Of a DNA stretch of 64,000 nt, positions 45,904 through 54,957 are shown piece by piece. The stretch spans positions 1,116,001-1,180,000 of the forward strand of contig NZ_CP013417.1 in the NCBI RefSeq assembly GCF_001524445.2, given 5' to 3'. Made by a program: the position numbers and the translations under genes. The notes beneath the pieces were generated by a model. It saw nothing but the letters and a program-made list of their open reading frames with translations, was not told the origin of the DNA and ran no database searches. The stretch is from Burkholderia savannae (GTDB lineage: Bacteria > Pseudomonadota > Gammaproteobacteria > Burkholderiales > Burkholderiaceae). Position 1 is the stretch's first letter; each line of letters starts with the position of its first letter.

Positions 45904-47138
45904 CGCAATACCTCGAGTGCATGCGCGACGCCGGCCACGAGTCGTTCGACCTCGTCGTGCGTGTTGTACAGCGCAAACGATGCGCGTGTCGTCGGCCCGC
46001 AGCCGAGCCGCTCGAGGAGCGGCTGCGCGCAGTGATAGCCCGTGCGCAACGCGACGCCGCGCTCGTCGAGCAACGTGCCGATGTCGTGCGGATGCGCGCC
46101 GTCGGCGACGAACGACACGATCGCCGACGACGTGTGCGCGGCGAGCACGGTCACGCCGTCGAGCGCCGCGAGGCCCGCTGCCGCGTGGTCGCGCAGCGCG
46201 CGCACGTGAGCGTCGATCGCCTCTCGGCCGATTTCGTCGATATAGTCGGCGGCGGCCGCCATTCCGATCGCGCCCGCGACGTTCGGCGTGCCGCCTTCGA
46301 GCCTCGCGGGCAATGCGTCGAACGTCGCGTCGGTTTCGCCGACCCAGCTCACCATGTCGCCGCCGAAGCGCAGCGGCACGAGCCGATCGAGCGCCTCCCG
46401 GCGGCCGACGAGCGCGCCGGTGCCCATCGGCCCGTACATCTTGTGGCCGGAAAATGCGGCGAAGTCGCACGCGAGCGTCGACAGGTCCGGCACTTCGTGA
46501 CTCATTGCCTGCGCGGCGTCGAGCACCGTCAGCGCGCCTGCCGCGTGCGCGGCGGCGAGCAGCGCTTCGTAGGGCGGCCGCTCGCCGGTCGCGTTCGAGC
46601 AGGCCGTGACCGAGAACACGCGCGTGCGCGGCGTCAGCAATCGTTCGAGATCCTTCACGTGCAGGCGGCCCTCAGGGTCCGGGGGCAGGATTCGCAGCCG
46701 CGCGCCGCAGCGGCGCGCGGCCATCTGCCACGGCACGAGATTCGCATGATGCTCGAGAGCGCTGACGACGATCTCGTCGCCTTCCTGCAGCACGGCCCGC
46801 GTATGGCCCGCGAGCGACAGGCCGTGCGCGACGAGATTCAGCGCGTCGGTCGCGCCCGACGTGAAGACGAGCAGATGATCGGCGCGCCCGCCGACGAAAC
46901 GCGTCAGCGTGTCGCGCGCCCGCTCGTAGGCGTCGGTCGCGCGCTGGCTCAGCGTGTGGACGCCGCGGTGAATGTTGGCGCGATCGCGCTCGTCGAAGCG
47001 GCGCATCGCGTCGAGAACGGGCCGTGGCATGTGCGTCGTCGCCGCGTTGTCGAGATAGGCGAGCGGCGCGCCGTTGACGCGCTGCGCGAGTGCGGGAAAC
47101 GCGTTCACCATCGTCGCCGAGCGCAGCATGTCACCCAT
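45900..47138 (-). CDS. sufS: Cysteine desulfurase SufS
   Basis: A 412-aa class V aminotransferase-fold enzyme. PLP-binding Lys233 lies in FSGHKMYGP and the persulfide-carrying Cys370 lies in RTGYHCAQPL, both intact. It begins near AYLDNAATTHMP, the usual N-terminal motif. It removes sulfur from cysteine and passes it to SufU and then SufBCD. It overlaps sufD by 8 nt and sufU by 4 nt, so translation is tightly coupled. Confidence 0.95.
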   Translation of the reverse strand: MGDMLRSATMVNAFPALAQRVNGAPLAYLDNAATTHMPRPVLDAMRRFDERDRANIHRGVHTLSQRATDAYERARDTLTRFVGGRADHLLVFTSGATDALNLVAHGLSLAGHTRAVLQEGDEIVVSALEHHANLVPWQMAARRCGARLRILPPDPEGRLHVKDLERLLTPRTRVFSVTACSNATGERPPYEALLAAAHAAGALTVLDAAQAMSHEVPDLSTLACDFAAFSGHKMYGPMGTGALVGRREALDRLVPLRFGGDMVSWVGETDATFDALPARLEGGTPNVAGAIGMAAAADYIDEIGREAIDAHVRALRDHAAAGLAALDGVTVLAAHTSSAIVSFVADGAHPHDIGTLLDERGVALRTGYHCAQPLLERLGCGPTTRASFALYNTHDEVERLVAGVAHALEVLR

Positions 47139-48384
47139 GGCGAACCTCCGTTGCCGCCGTTGTTTCCGCCTGTTCGGCCAGATGCCGCTCGACCTCGCGT
47201 GCGACGAGCGTATCGCCGCCGAGCGTCTCCAGCATGCCGGGCGCGTCGATGCCGCGCGCGAGCGCCGAGCGCGCCATGCCCGCGATGATCAACGCCCGCG
47301 CATCGCGTCGATCGAGGCCGCGCTGGCATGCGTAGAAGAGCGCGTCTTCGGGCAATGCGCCCCACGTCGCGCCGTGCGCCGCCTGCACGTCGTCGTGATG
47401 GATCTCGAGATGCGGCCGCAGCACGACGCGCGGTTCGCCGCTCGTCGGAATGCCGCTCAGGCGCTGCCGGAGATCGGCACCCGATGCGCCCGCCGCAATC
47501 GACGAGAACGCGTTTGCGACGATCTGCGCGTTGCCGCTCGCGAGCGCGAGCGAATCGATCGCGCTCTTCGTGCGCGGCGCCGCGTGCGTTGCGCGCATCT
47601 GCTGTTCGAGCTTCGCGTGCGCGGATGCGAACAGCACGCCGGAGGCGCGGGCGAGCGCATGCTCGCCGCGCAGATCGAGCACCGTGCGTTGCAGGTGGTA
47701 CTCGCTGCCCGCCGCGAGCAGCGATTGCCGATATTGCGCGCCGCACTCGAGCTGCACGTGCACGTGATGCGCGATGCGGTCGAGCGCGCGAGGCGTCGCG
47801 ACGCGCAAATGATAGAGCGACGCGCCGGCGCCGAGCCGGATATGCGCCCGCAGGTTCTGCGTGATCGGGCCGTTGCGGCCCGCGGCTTCGTGCCCGTGCG
47901 ATTCGATCAGCACGCAGCGCGCGCCGGGCATCACGTCGATCACGACGAGCGGCGCTTCGACGCTCGCGTGCGGCTGCAACCGCAACTGAAGCATCACGGG
48001 CGGGCATTGCGCCGAACCGCTGCCGATGCGCAGACGCAGGCCGGATTCGCACAGCGCGCGATGTGCCCAGAAGAACGGCGCGGCGTCGCCTTCGCCGGAC
48101 GTCGGCAGATCCGCGAACAATGCGGCGCGCTCGGCGGGATCGGCCGTGCCCAGCCGGCGTGCGTCGACATGCCCGAGCGAGCCGGAGCCGACGGGCGCAA
48201 GCAGCCAGCCGGCGCGCGCCGGCGCGCTCGGCGCGGCCGATCGCGTGCGGCGAGCGTCGTCGCCGAGCCAGGCGTCGGCGGCGGGCGGCGGAAGATGGCG
48301 AAACGATTCGGCGCGGCGCGGGACCCAGCCGCGTTCAGAGAGCCGCGCTCGCGCGGCGATCCGTTCGGTGTCGGTGGTCGTCAT
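47131..48384 (-). CDS. sufD: Fe-S scaffold subunit SufD
   Basis: A 417-aa beta-helix protein of the SufBD family. The C-terminal half has VVLRPHLEIHHDDVQAAHGA near 322 and the RGLDRRDARALIIAGMARSA segment near 356. With SufB and SufC it forms the complex that assembles Fe-S clusters. The N-terminal 100 residues are divergent and Ala/Arg rich, as usual for SufD. It starts 4 nt after sufC and overlaps sufS by 8 nt. Confidence 0.93.
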   Translation of the reverse strand: MTTTDTERIAARARLSERGWVPRRAESFRHLPPPAADAWLGDDARRTRSAAPSAPARAGWLLAPVGSGSLGHVDARRLGTADPAERAALFADLPTSGEGDAAPFFWAHRALCESGLRLRIGSGSAQCPPVMLQLRLQPHASVEAPLVVIDVMPGARCVLIESHGHEAAGRNGPITQNLRAHIRLGAGASLYHLRVATPRALDRIAHHVHVQLECGAQYRQSLLAAGSEYHLQRTVLDLRGEHALARASGVLFASAHAKLEQQMRATHAAPRTKSAIDSLALASGNAQIVANAFSSIAAGASGADLRQRLSGIPTSGEPRVVLRPHLEIHHDDVQAAHGATWGALPEDALFYACQRGLDRRDARALIIAGMARSALARGIDAPGMLETLGGDTLVAREVERHLAEQAETTAATEVRHG

Positions 48385-48388
48385 CGCG

Positions 48389-49159
48389 TCAGGCCTCCGC
48401 GAGTGCGTTCGTGCGAACGAAGCCCTTCGCCGCGATATCCCGCGCCAGACCGAGATCGCCGGATTCGACGATGCGCCCGCGATCGAGCAGCAACACGGTA
48501 TCGGGCGCGAGCGATTCGATCATCTGCAGGTAATGCGACACGATCACGAACGCGGTGCCTTGCTCACGCAGCCGGCCGATCAGGTCGATCGCCGCGCGCA
48601 CGCCGTCGACGTCCATGCCCGAGTCGATCTCGTCGAGCATCGCGAGCCGAGGGCGCAGCAGCGCGAGTTGCAGCAGCTCGTTGCGCTTGCGCTCGCCGCC
48701 CGAGAAACCTTCGTTCATCGAACGGTTGAGCATCGAATCGGACAGGCCGACGCGCGTAGCGGCCGCGCGCGCGTCGCCGAGAAAATCGACGGCGTCGAGC
48801 GCCGTGTCGCCGCGCGCTTCGCGCACCGCATTGAGCGCGGTGCGCACGAAGAGATTGTTCTTCACGCCGGGAATATCGGGCGGCGCCTGGAACGACAGGA
48901 ACAGGCCGGCGCGCGCGCGCTGCTGCACCGTCATCGCGAGCAGGTCATGCCCGTCGAAGCGCACGTGGCCGCGCGCGACGCGATAGGCCGGGTGGCCCGC
49001 GAGCGTCATGCCGAGCGTGCTCTTGCCGCTGCCGTTCGCGCCCATCAGCACGACGAGCGCGCCCGCCGGCACGGTAAGCGACACCGACTCCAGCACGCGG
49101 CGCTCCGCGACGTCGACGCTCAGATCGAATACCTGCAGCAAGGGTTCGGATCGATTCAT
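48389..49159 (-). CDS. sufC: Fe-S assembly ATPase SufC
   Basis: A 256-aa soluble ABC-type ATPase. Walker A GANGSGKST is near 40-48, the signature FSGGERKRNE is near 152, Walker B AMLDEIDSGMD is near 172 and the H-loop His lies in VSHYLQM near 210. It powers structural changes of the SufB-SufC-SufD scaffold. The ATG at 49159 follows GAGGA 6 nt upstream on the coding strand. Confidence 0.95.
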   Translation of the reverse strand: MNRSEPLLQVFDLSVDVAERRVLESVSLTVPAGALVVLMGANGSGKSTLGMTLAGHPAYRVARGHVRFDGHDLLAMTVQQRARAGLFLSFQAPPDIPGVKNNLFVRTALNAVREARGDTALDAVDFLGDARAAATRVGLSDSMLNRSMNEGFSGGERKRNELLQLALLRPRLAMLDEIDSGMDVDGVRAAIDLIGRLREQGTAFVIVSHYLQMIESLAPDTVLLLDRGRIVESGDLGLARDIAAKGFVRTNALAEA

Positions 49160-49188
49160 GGTGGTTCCTCGGTTCTTCATGTGTGGGA

Positions 49189-50643
49189 TCAGCCGACGGC
49201 GCCTTCGAGCGATACCGCGAGCAGCGCTTTCGCTTCGAGCGCGAATTCCATCGGCAGCGCTTCGAGCACGGCCTGACAGAAACCGCCGACGATGAGCGCC
49301 GTGGCCTCCTGCGGATCGATGCCGCGTTGCTGGCAATAGAAGAGACGGTCTTCGGAGATGCGCGTCGTCGTCGCTTCGTGCTCGACGACGGCGTCGCCGC
49401 GCGCGCTCTCGACGTACGGGAACGTGTGCGCGCCGCACTGCGGTCCGATCAGCAGCGAATCGCACTGCGTGTGATTGCGTGCGCCTTCGGCCGTGCGCGC
49501 CACGCGCACGAGGCCGCGGTAGCTGTTCTGCGCGCGGCCGGCGCTGATGCCCTTCGACACGATTCGGCTGCGCGTATTGCGGCCGAGATGGATCATCTTC
49601 GTGCCGGTGTCGGCCTGCTGGCAGTGATTCGACACGGCGATCGAATGGAATTCGCCGCTCGATTCGTCTCCGCGCAGCACGACGCTTGGATATTTCCACG
49701 TGATCGCGGACCCGGTTTCGATCTGCGTCCACGCGATGCGCGAGCGCGCGCCCGCACACAGCCCGCGCTTCGTCACGAAGTTGTAGATGCCGCCGACGCC
49801 GTTCGCGTCGCCCGGATACCAGTTCTGCACGGTCGAATATTTGATGGACGCGTCGTCGTGCGCGACGAGTTCGACGACGGCCGCGTGCAGTTGATGCTCG
49901 TCGCGCTGAGGCGCGGTGCAGCCTTCGAGATAGCTGACGTGGCTGCCGGGCTCGGCGATGATCAACGTTCGCTCGAACTGACCGGTGTTCCGCGCATTGA
50001 TCCGGAAGTACGACGACAGCTCCATCGGGCAGCGCACGCCCTGCGGCACATAGACGAACGAGCCGTCGGAGAACACGGCCGAATTCAGCGCCGCGTAGAA
50101 GTTGTCGGCGGGCGGCACGACGGTGCCGAGATAGCGCTCGATCAGCTCCGGATGGTGTTCGACCGCATGCGAGAACGAGCAGAAAATCACGCCCGCTTCG
50201 GCGAGCTGTTCGCGAAAGGTCGTGCCGACCGACACGGAATCGAACACCGCGTCGACCGCGACGCCGGCGAGCCGGGCGCGCTCGTGCAGCGGCACGTTGA
50301 GCTTCTCGTAAGTCTCGAGCAGCTTCGGATCGACGTCGTCGAGGCTCTTCAGCCGGTCTTTCAGCGATTTCGGCGCCGAATAGTACGACTGCGCCTGGAA
50401 ATCGATCGGCGCGATGCGCAGCTTGCCCCAGTCGGGCGGCGTCATCGCGAGCCAGCGCTCGAATGCGGCGAGCCGCCACTCCAGCAGGAACGCCGGCTCG
50501 CGCTTGCGGCGCGAAATCTCGCGAACGACGTTTTCGTCGAGGCCGGGCGGCAGCGCATCGGATTCGATGTCGGTCACGAATCCTTGCCGGTAGGGTTGTT
50601 CGAGCGCTCGGGCGAGCGGCGTGGGTGGGGCGACGTTGAGCAT
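49189..50643 (-). CDS. sufB: Fe-S scaffold subunit SufB
   Basis: A 484-aa SufB with the family hallmarks [16 protein letters not shown] near 43, [17 protein letters not shown] near 157, the Cys-bearing [20 protein letters not shown] near 241 and [20 protein letters not shown] near 438. It carries the nascent cluster. The start at 50643 ([10 protein letters not shown]) is chosen by length; an upstream ATG at 50700 in the same frame adds 19 residues and is not excluded. It is first in the operon, with an NsrR-like box at 50732. Confidence 0.95.
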   Translation of the reverse strand: MLNVAPPTPLARALEQPYRQGFVTDIESDALPPGLDENVVREISRRKREPAFLLEWRLAAFERWLAMTPPDWGKLRIAPIDFQAQSYYSAPKSLKDRLKSLDDVDPKLLETYEKLNVPLHERARLAGVAVDAVFDSVSVGTTFREQLAEAGVIFCSFSHAVEHHPELIERYLGTVVPPADNFYAALNSAVFSDGSFVYVPQGVRCPMELSSYFRINARNTGQFERTLIIAEPGSHVSYLEGCTAPQRDEHQLHAAVVELVAHDDASIKYSTVQNWYPGDANGVGGIYNFVTKRGLCAGARSRIAWTQIETGSAITWKYPSVVLRGDESSGEFHSIAVSNHCQQADTGTKMIHLGRNTRSRIVSKGISAGRAQNSYRGLVRVARTAEGARNHTQCDSLLIGPQCGAHTFPYVESARGDAVVEHEATTTRISEDRLFYCQQRGIDPQEATALIVGGFCQAVLEALPMEFALEAKALLAVSLEGAVG

Positions 50644-50731
50644 GGGCGAATCCGTGTGGAGCAGGGCGGTCACGACGGTGCGATGCGAAGCGCTGCGCAT
50701 CGCGCGACTCGCGATCGGTCGATCATCCTAA

Positions 50732-50754
50732 TTGTTGTACATGGTATGCATCTA
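50732..50754. promoter_or_regulatory. Putative NsrR-like operator of the suf operon
   Basis: On the minus strand the site reads TAGATGCATAC, one C, then ATGTACAACAA, the 11-1-11 layout of NsrR sites. The sufB-proximal half is degenerate. It is 88 bp upstream of the chosen sufB start. The remaining gap to nnrS (50755-51111) shows no gene. Confidence 0.55.
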
Positions 50755-51111
50755 TTTGGCGGGCCGCAAGCGAAGGCACGGAGACCCTGCTTCGAGTCGT
50801 GTCTTTGCGAGCTGTGCGCGCGAACGCGAAGGCAGCGGCGTGTCCGCGCGTGCCGCGAGCCGAGCCGATGTGATGGTGCGGCGCGCGATGGCAAGCAACG
50901 AAATACGCGTTCGAGTGACGAGGCGATTCGCCGGATGCCGCGATGCAAGCGGATAGCGAAAAAGTATTTCGGAGTCCGTCTCGATCCGGGCACGCGTTCC
51001 GCGATGATCTGTCGAGGCGCGACGCGGCGGTCGTCGCGGTATTTTCCGAAAACGTGCAGTCTTGCCCGCGTCTCACGTGCGCCGCGAACCCAACGGTGAC
51101 GCGCGTCCGGT

Positions 51112-52308
51112 TCAGCCCGCCTTGCCGTCGATGCGCGGCGAAGTCAGGTAGCCCGTGTAGCGCATTGCATAGACGGCGAACGCCGCCACCCAGCACGCGC
51201 CCGCCGCATCGATCCAGACGCTCGTCATGTCGGGCGCGACCCAGGGCCCGAACACGCGCACGAGCGTCGCGGCGATCAGCAGCCAATAGCATGCGATTTC
51301 GTTCGGTCCCGCACGCAGCGGCCGGCCGGTATGGCCGAGCGCGGTGCGCGTGATCATCGCAACGATCGCGCAGCCGATTACGCCGACCGTCAGCGCGTGA
51401 ATCGCGAGCGAGTGCGGCGCGACGTCGAGCGCGGCGAGCGCGAGCATCGCGAAGCCGAGCGGCACCCACGCATACGCGACGTGCAAGATCCACAGGATCG
51501 GCCGCGCGCCGACGCGCCACGAGCGCCAGCCGACGATGCGCGTCGCGTGCAGCGCGGCCGCCGCGAACGCGACGGCGGCGACGAGCGCGCCGGGCAGCGC
51601 AATCGCATCCGCGCAGAGCGCGAGCACGGTGACCGGCGCGGCGAGCGTCTCGACGAATTTCCAGCGCTTGACCGCGAACCCGGGAATCGCGTTCATCGTG
51701 AACGTCGGCACGATGCGGCCGGCAATCACGACGACGAACAGCAACACGAGACCGATGGCCGAATACGCGGCTTGCAGCGCGAGATCGAGGCGTCCGTGGG
51801 TGGCCCACCAGTGAAAGAGCGCGTTGAGCGCGCCGAGCAGAAAGAGCGCGACAGTCAGGAACACGTTGCGATGGTTGCGTGCGGCGAGCAGCACGCGCAG
51901 CAGGATGAGCGCGGTGATCGGCAGGAACGCGGAGTCGACGGCGGCGGCGAGCGGTTCGGGGCCCGCCCAGACGAGCAGGCGTCCCGCCGCCCATAGCAGC
52001 CAAAGGGCGGCGAGCTGCGCGCCGTGCGGCGTATCGCGCGAGGTCCATGCTCGGATCGCCGTCAGCAGAAAGCCGACGACGATCGCGGCCGAGAACCCGA
52101 ACACCATCTCGTGGACATGCCACGCAAGGCCGCTCATCGCGGGCGACCGGCCGGCCACTGGAAACCCGTGCAGCGACGCGAGCCAGAGCGCGATCGACAC
52201 GATCCCGAAATAAGCGCCGCCGAGATAAAACGGCCTGAACCCGAGCCGCAGCACCGGCAGGCCGGTGGGCTGCCGAGAAGGTTGATGGGTCGCGAGCGGG
52301 ATCTTCAC
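51112..52308 (-). CDS. nnrS: NnrS family membrane protein (NO tolerance)
   Basis: A 398-aa polytopic membrane protein with about 12 hydrophobic segments. It contains RLGFRPFYLGGAYFG near 22, GLAWHVHEMVFGFSAA near 64, GRIVPTFTMNAIPGF near 200 and HALTVGVIGCAIVAMITRTALGH-type patterns near 305-335, all characteristic of NnrS, a haem- and copper-binding protein that protects against NO. The GTG at 52306-52308, preceded by AGGAGAG, is taken as the start. The upstream ATG at 52332 lies inside the NsrR box and is rejected. Confidence 0.92.
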   Translation of the reverse strand: MKIPLATHQPSRQPTGLPVLRLGFRPFYLGGAYFGIVSIALWLASLHGFPVAGRSPAMSGLAWHVHEMVFGFSAAIVVGFLLTAIRAWTSRDTPHGAQLAALWLLWAAGRLLVWAGPEPLAAAVDSAFLPITALILLRVLLAARNHRNVFLTVALFLLGALNALFHWWATHGRLDLALQAAYSAIGLVLLFVVVIAGRIVPTFTMNAIPGFAVKRWKFVETLAAPVTVLALCADAIALPGALVAAVAFAAAALHATRIVGWRSWRVGARPILWILHVAYAWVPLGFAMLALAALDVAPHSLAIHALTVGVIGCAIVAMITRTALGHTGRPLRAGPNEIACYWLLIAATLVRVFGPWVAPDMTSVWIDAAGACWVAAFAVYAMRYTGYLTSPRIDGKAG

Positions 52309-52321
52309 GTTGGCTCTCCTG

Positions 52322-52348
52322 TTAAGATGCATACATTATGTATCTTAA
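52322..52348. promoter_or_regulatory. NsrR operator of nnrS
   Basis: An imperfect 27-bp palindrome, TTAAGATGCATAC then one A then TTATGTATCTTAA, with 11 of 13 pairs matching. It is the best NsrR-type site in the window. It lies 13 bp before the nnrS start codon and overlaps the likely -10 region. Confidence 0.8.
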
Positions 52349-52667
52349 TGCGTGAATCGATGCGGGTCCAACGCTCGTGCGCGACCGCGGGTCGCGATGC
52401 CGCGGCGGCGGCGAACGAGCCGGCCGGTCCACCGACGAACGGCCGCGTGGCGCGGTGCTCCCGCATGGATGATGCGTCGCGCGCGTACGGAGATTCTTGA
52501 TCGAACGCGTTGCGGGTATCCGTCATCGGGCGTGATTTTGATCTGCGTCAGGAAATGTTCAGGAAAGCCGAGCGTTGCCGAGCATGCGGCACAGCGACGC
52601 ACGAATTCGGAGGCGCCGCGTTCGATGCGTACAAATGACGCAGCGTGCGCGAACGTCGAATCATGCG

Positions 52668-52731
52668 TGCGCGAGCTGCACGTATTGCGCAAACGGCTGC
52701 GTCGATGTGCGCAATACGTGCAGCTCGCGCA
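52668..52731. repeat. Perfect 24-bp inverted repeat with 16-nt loop
   Basis: The arms 52668-52691 and 52708-52731 are exact inverted copies. Each contains TTGCGCA and GAGCTGCACG. It lies in the gap between divergent nnrS and the chemoreceptor gene (52309-52874), so it is not the end of either gene, and no T tract follows. Function unknown. Confidence 0.9.
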
Positions 52732-52774
52732 ATTTGGGCGATGTGGCGAAGATTTTGATGGCGATGTCTGACGA

Positions 52775-52788
52775 TTGATTTTGCTTAA
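52775..52788 (+). promoter_or_regulatory. Weak FNR/Dnr-like box before the chemoreceptor
   Basis: TTGAT-N4-CTTAA matches 8 of 10 positions of the TTGAT-N4-ATCAA consensus. It lies 86 bp upstream of the ATG. A CTTAAG-TTCG-CTTAAG symmetry follows it directly. Confidence 0.35.
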
Positions 52789-52874
52789 GTTCGCTTAAGT
52801 GTCGGGTCGAACGATCCGTATACGGCGGAAACGAGGCCGAAACGGTCGTCTCATCACATCGAAAAGGGGCAGGA

Positions 52875-54809
52875 ATGAGCAAGCAAATATTTGGACCTGG
52901 AATGCGCTTGATGGCGCGCATGAAGTTGCCCAGGAAGCTCGCGATTCTCGCCGCGCTGTTCATCGTGCCGCTCGTTGCGGCGCTCTACGCGACGCTCGCC
53001 GTCGCGTTGCATGCCTATGCGACGACGCAAAGCGAGCGCGACGGCATCTCGATCCTCGAAACGACGCAGGATCTGTTGAAGGCCGTGCAGGTGCGGCGCG
53101 GCGCGGGCGCTTCGGTGCTCGCGGGCAACGAAGCGATGCGCGGGAAATTCGACGCGGCGAGCGCGAGCGCGGAGCGTCTCGTCGCGGCATTGAAGCAGCA
53201 GGTGCGCGACACCGGCCGATTCGATGTCGTTGCGCCGGTCGACGCGCTCGCGAGCCAGTACGCGAAGGCGGCGACGGGCGGGCTCGGCACATCCGCCGCG
53301 GCGCTGTTCGATTCGCACACCGACGTCATCCATTCGATCTTTCTGTTCGAGAAGGATCTGGCGGTCGCCTCGCAGCTCGGTGTCGATCCGGACGCATCGA
53401 ACTATCACCTGATCGACTCGGTGCTGTTCGTGCTGCCGGGTACGGCCGAGACCGTCGGCGTGTTGCGCGGCAAGGGCTCGGCCGCGCTGAGCAGCGGCGC
53501 GCTCGGCGACGCCGACAAGCGCGAGCTCGCGGTGCGCGCGAGCGGCTTGGCCGAGCAGATGAACGTGATTCGGCATCACCTCGAACGCGTGAACGGCACG
53601 CGCGGCGCCGGCGGCGGCGCGCAGACGCCGGGCGGCATCGATCTCGGCGCGGTCGCGGCATTTCAGCGCACGGTGGCCTCGCTCGCGGGTGGCGATGCGT
53701 CGATCGACGCGAAGACGTACTTCGGCCAAGGCAGCGATGCGATCGACGCGCTGTACCGCGCGCATGGCGCGCTCGCGCAGCAGTTGCGCGAGCGGCTCGC
53801 GGCGCGCGCGCACGCCGAGCAGATGAAGGTGACCGCGATCATGACGCTGAGCGTCGCGCTCGTCGCGTGCGCGCTCTATCTGTTCGTCGCGTTCGCGATG
53901 TCGACGCACGACAACGTCGCGCAATTGTCTTCCTGCATGCATGCGGTGGGCGACGGAGATCTGCGCCGGCGCCTCGCGGTGAGCGGCAAGGACGAGTTCG
54001 CGTTCATCAAGCGCGGCTTCAACGCGCTGCTCGACGTATGGGCGCAGACGCTGACCGAGACGCGGCGCGTCGCCGATTCGGTGATGGTCGGCAGCCAGCA
54101 GATCGCGGCCGGCAATCTCGATCTGTCGGGCCGCACCGAAACGCAGGCGGCGTCGCTCGAGGAAACGGCGGCGAGCATGGAGGAACTGACGTCGACGGTG
54201 CGCCACAACGCATCGAACGCTTCGCACGCGAGCACGCTGAGCGCGCAGGCGTCCGAGCGCGCGGCCGACACAGGCCGGATCGTGGGGCATGCGGTGTCGC
54301 TGATGACGCAGATCCACGACAGCTCGAACAAGATGGCGGACATCGTGTCGGTGATCGAGGGCATTGCGTTCCAGACCAACATCCTCGCGCTGAACGCGGC
54401 CGTCGAGGCGGCGCGAGCGGGCGAGCAGGGCAAGGGGTTCGCGGTGGTCGCGGGCGAAGTGCGCGCGCTCGCGCATCGCAGCGCGAGCGCCGCGAAGGAC
54501 GTGAAGGAACTGATTCACGAATCGATCCGGCACGTGACCGACGGCTCGTCGCTGTTCAGGCGCGCGGACGACGCGATTCGCAGCGTGAACGCATCGATTC
54601 GCAGCGTGGATACCGTCGTGAGCGAAATCGCGAAGGCATCCGAGCAGCAAAGCGAAGGGATCGAACAGGTCAACGCGGCGATCACGCAGATGGACGAAGT
54701 GACGCAGCGTAACGCGGCGCTCGTCGAGGAATCGGCGGCGGCGAGCGCGTCGCTGCGCGAGCAGGCCGAGCACATGGGACAACTCGTCGGGCGCTTCGTG
54801 CTCGCGTAG
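52875..54809 (+). CDS. Methyl-accepting chemotaxis protein with large periplasmic domain
   Basis: A 644-aa transducer. TM1 spans about 18-45, a helical periplasmic ligand domain of about 270 residues follows, TM2 spans about 317-342, a HAMP-like linker about 343-395, and the signalling domain runs to the end. The signalling hairpin reads EGIAFQTNILALNAAVEAAR near 494. The periplasmic part starts with VQVRRGAGASVLAGN near 71, which resembles the first helix of nitrate/nitrite-sensing (NIT) domains; that is only a suggestion. No C-terminal methyltransferase-tethering pentapeptide is present. It starts after AAAGGGGCAGGA. Context is nnrS upstream and hemN downstream. Confidence 0.88.
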   Translation: MSKQIFGPGMRLMARMKLPRKLAILAALFIVPLVAALYATLAVALHAYATTQSERDGISILETTQDLLKAVQVRRGAGASVLAGNEAMRGKFDAASASAERLVAALKQQVRDTGRFDVVAPVDALASQYAKAATGGLGTSAAALFDSHTDVIHSIFLFEKDLAVASQLGVDPDASNYHLIDSVLFVLPGTAETVGVLRGKGSAALSSGALGDADKRELAVRASGLAEQMNVIRHHLERVNGTRGAGGGAQTPGGIDLGAVAAFQRTVASLAGGDASIDAKTYFGQGSDAIDALYRAHGALAQQLRERLAARAHAEQMKVTAIMTLSVALVACALYLFVAFAMSTHDNVAQLSSCMHAVGDGDLRRRLAVSGKDEFAFIKRGFNALLDVWAQTLTETRRVADSVMVGSQQIAAGNLDLSGRTETQAASLEETAASMEELTSTVRHNASNASHASTLSAQASERAADTGRIVGHAVSLMTQIHDSSNKMADIVSVIEGIAFQTNILALNAAVEAARAGEQGKGFAVVAGEVRALAHRSASAAKDVKELIHESIRHVTDGSSLFRRADDAIRSVNASIRSVDTVVSEIAKASEQQSEGIEQVNAAITQMDEVTQRNAALVEESAAASASLREQAEHMGQLVGRFVLA

Positions 54810-54875
54810 CGGGCGAACAGCCCTTCAGCGTATACGCGCGCCGCGCCGCGAGCGGCACGTGCGCGACGTCGGAGG

Positions 54876-54889
54876 TTGACTTGCATCAA
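54876..54889 (+). promoter_or_regulatory. FNR/Dnr-type box before hemN
   Basis: TTGACTTGCATCAA agrees with TTGAT-N4-ATCAA at 9 of 10 defined positions. It ends 68 nt before the hemN ATG chosen here. The regulator gene just downstream of hemN is the natural candidate. Confidence 0.75.
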
Positions 54890-54957
54890 GTCCGTTCGCA
54901 CTGCACGCCCGACAATGAAACGCCGGCATTTTGCGCGGCATGCCAGGGTATAAGCAG

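Noticed and set aside
50670..50993. 107-aa frame upstream of sufB
   Set aside because: Arg/Cys-rich, no homology pattern, no start signal, and it covers the putative operator.
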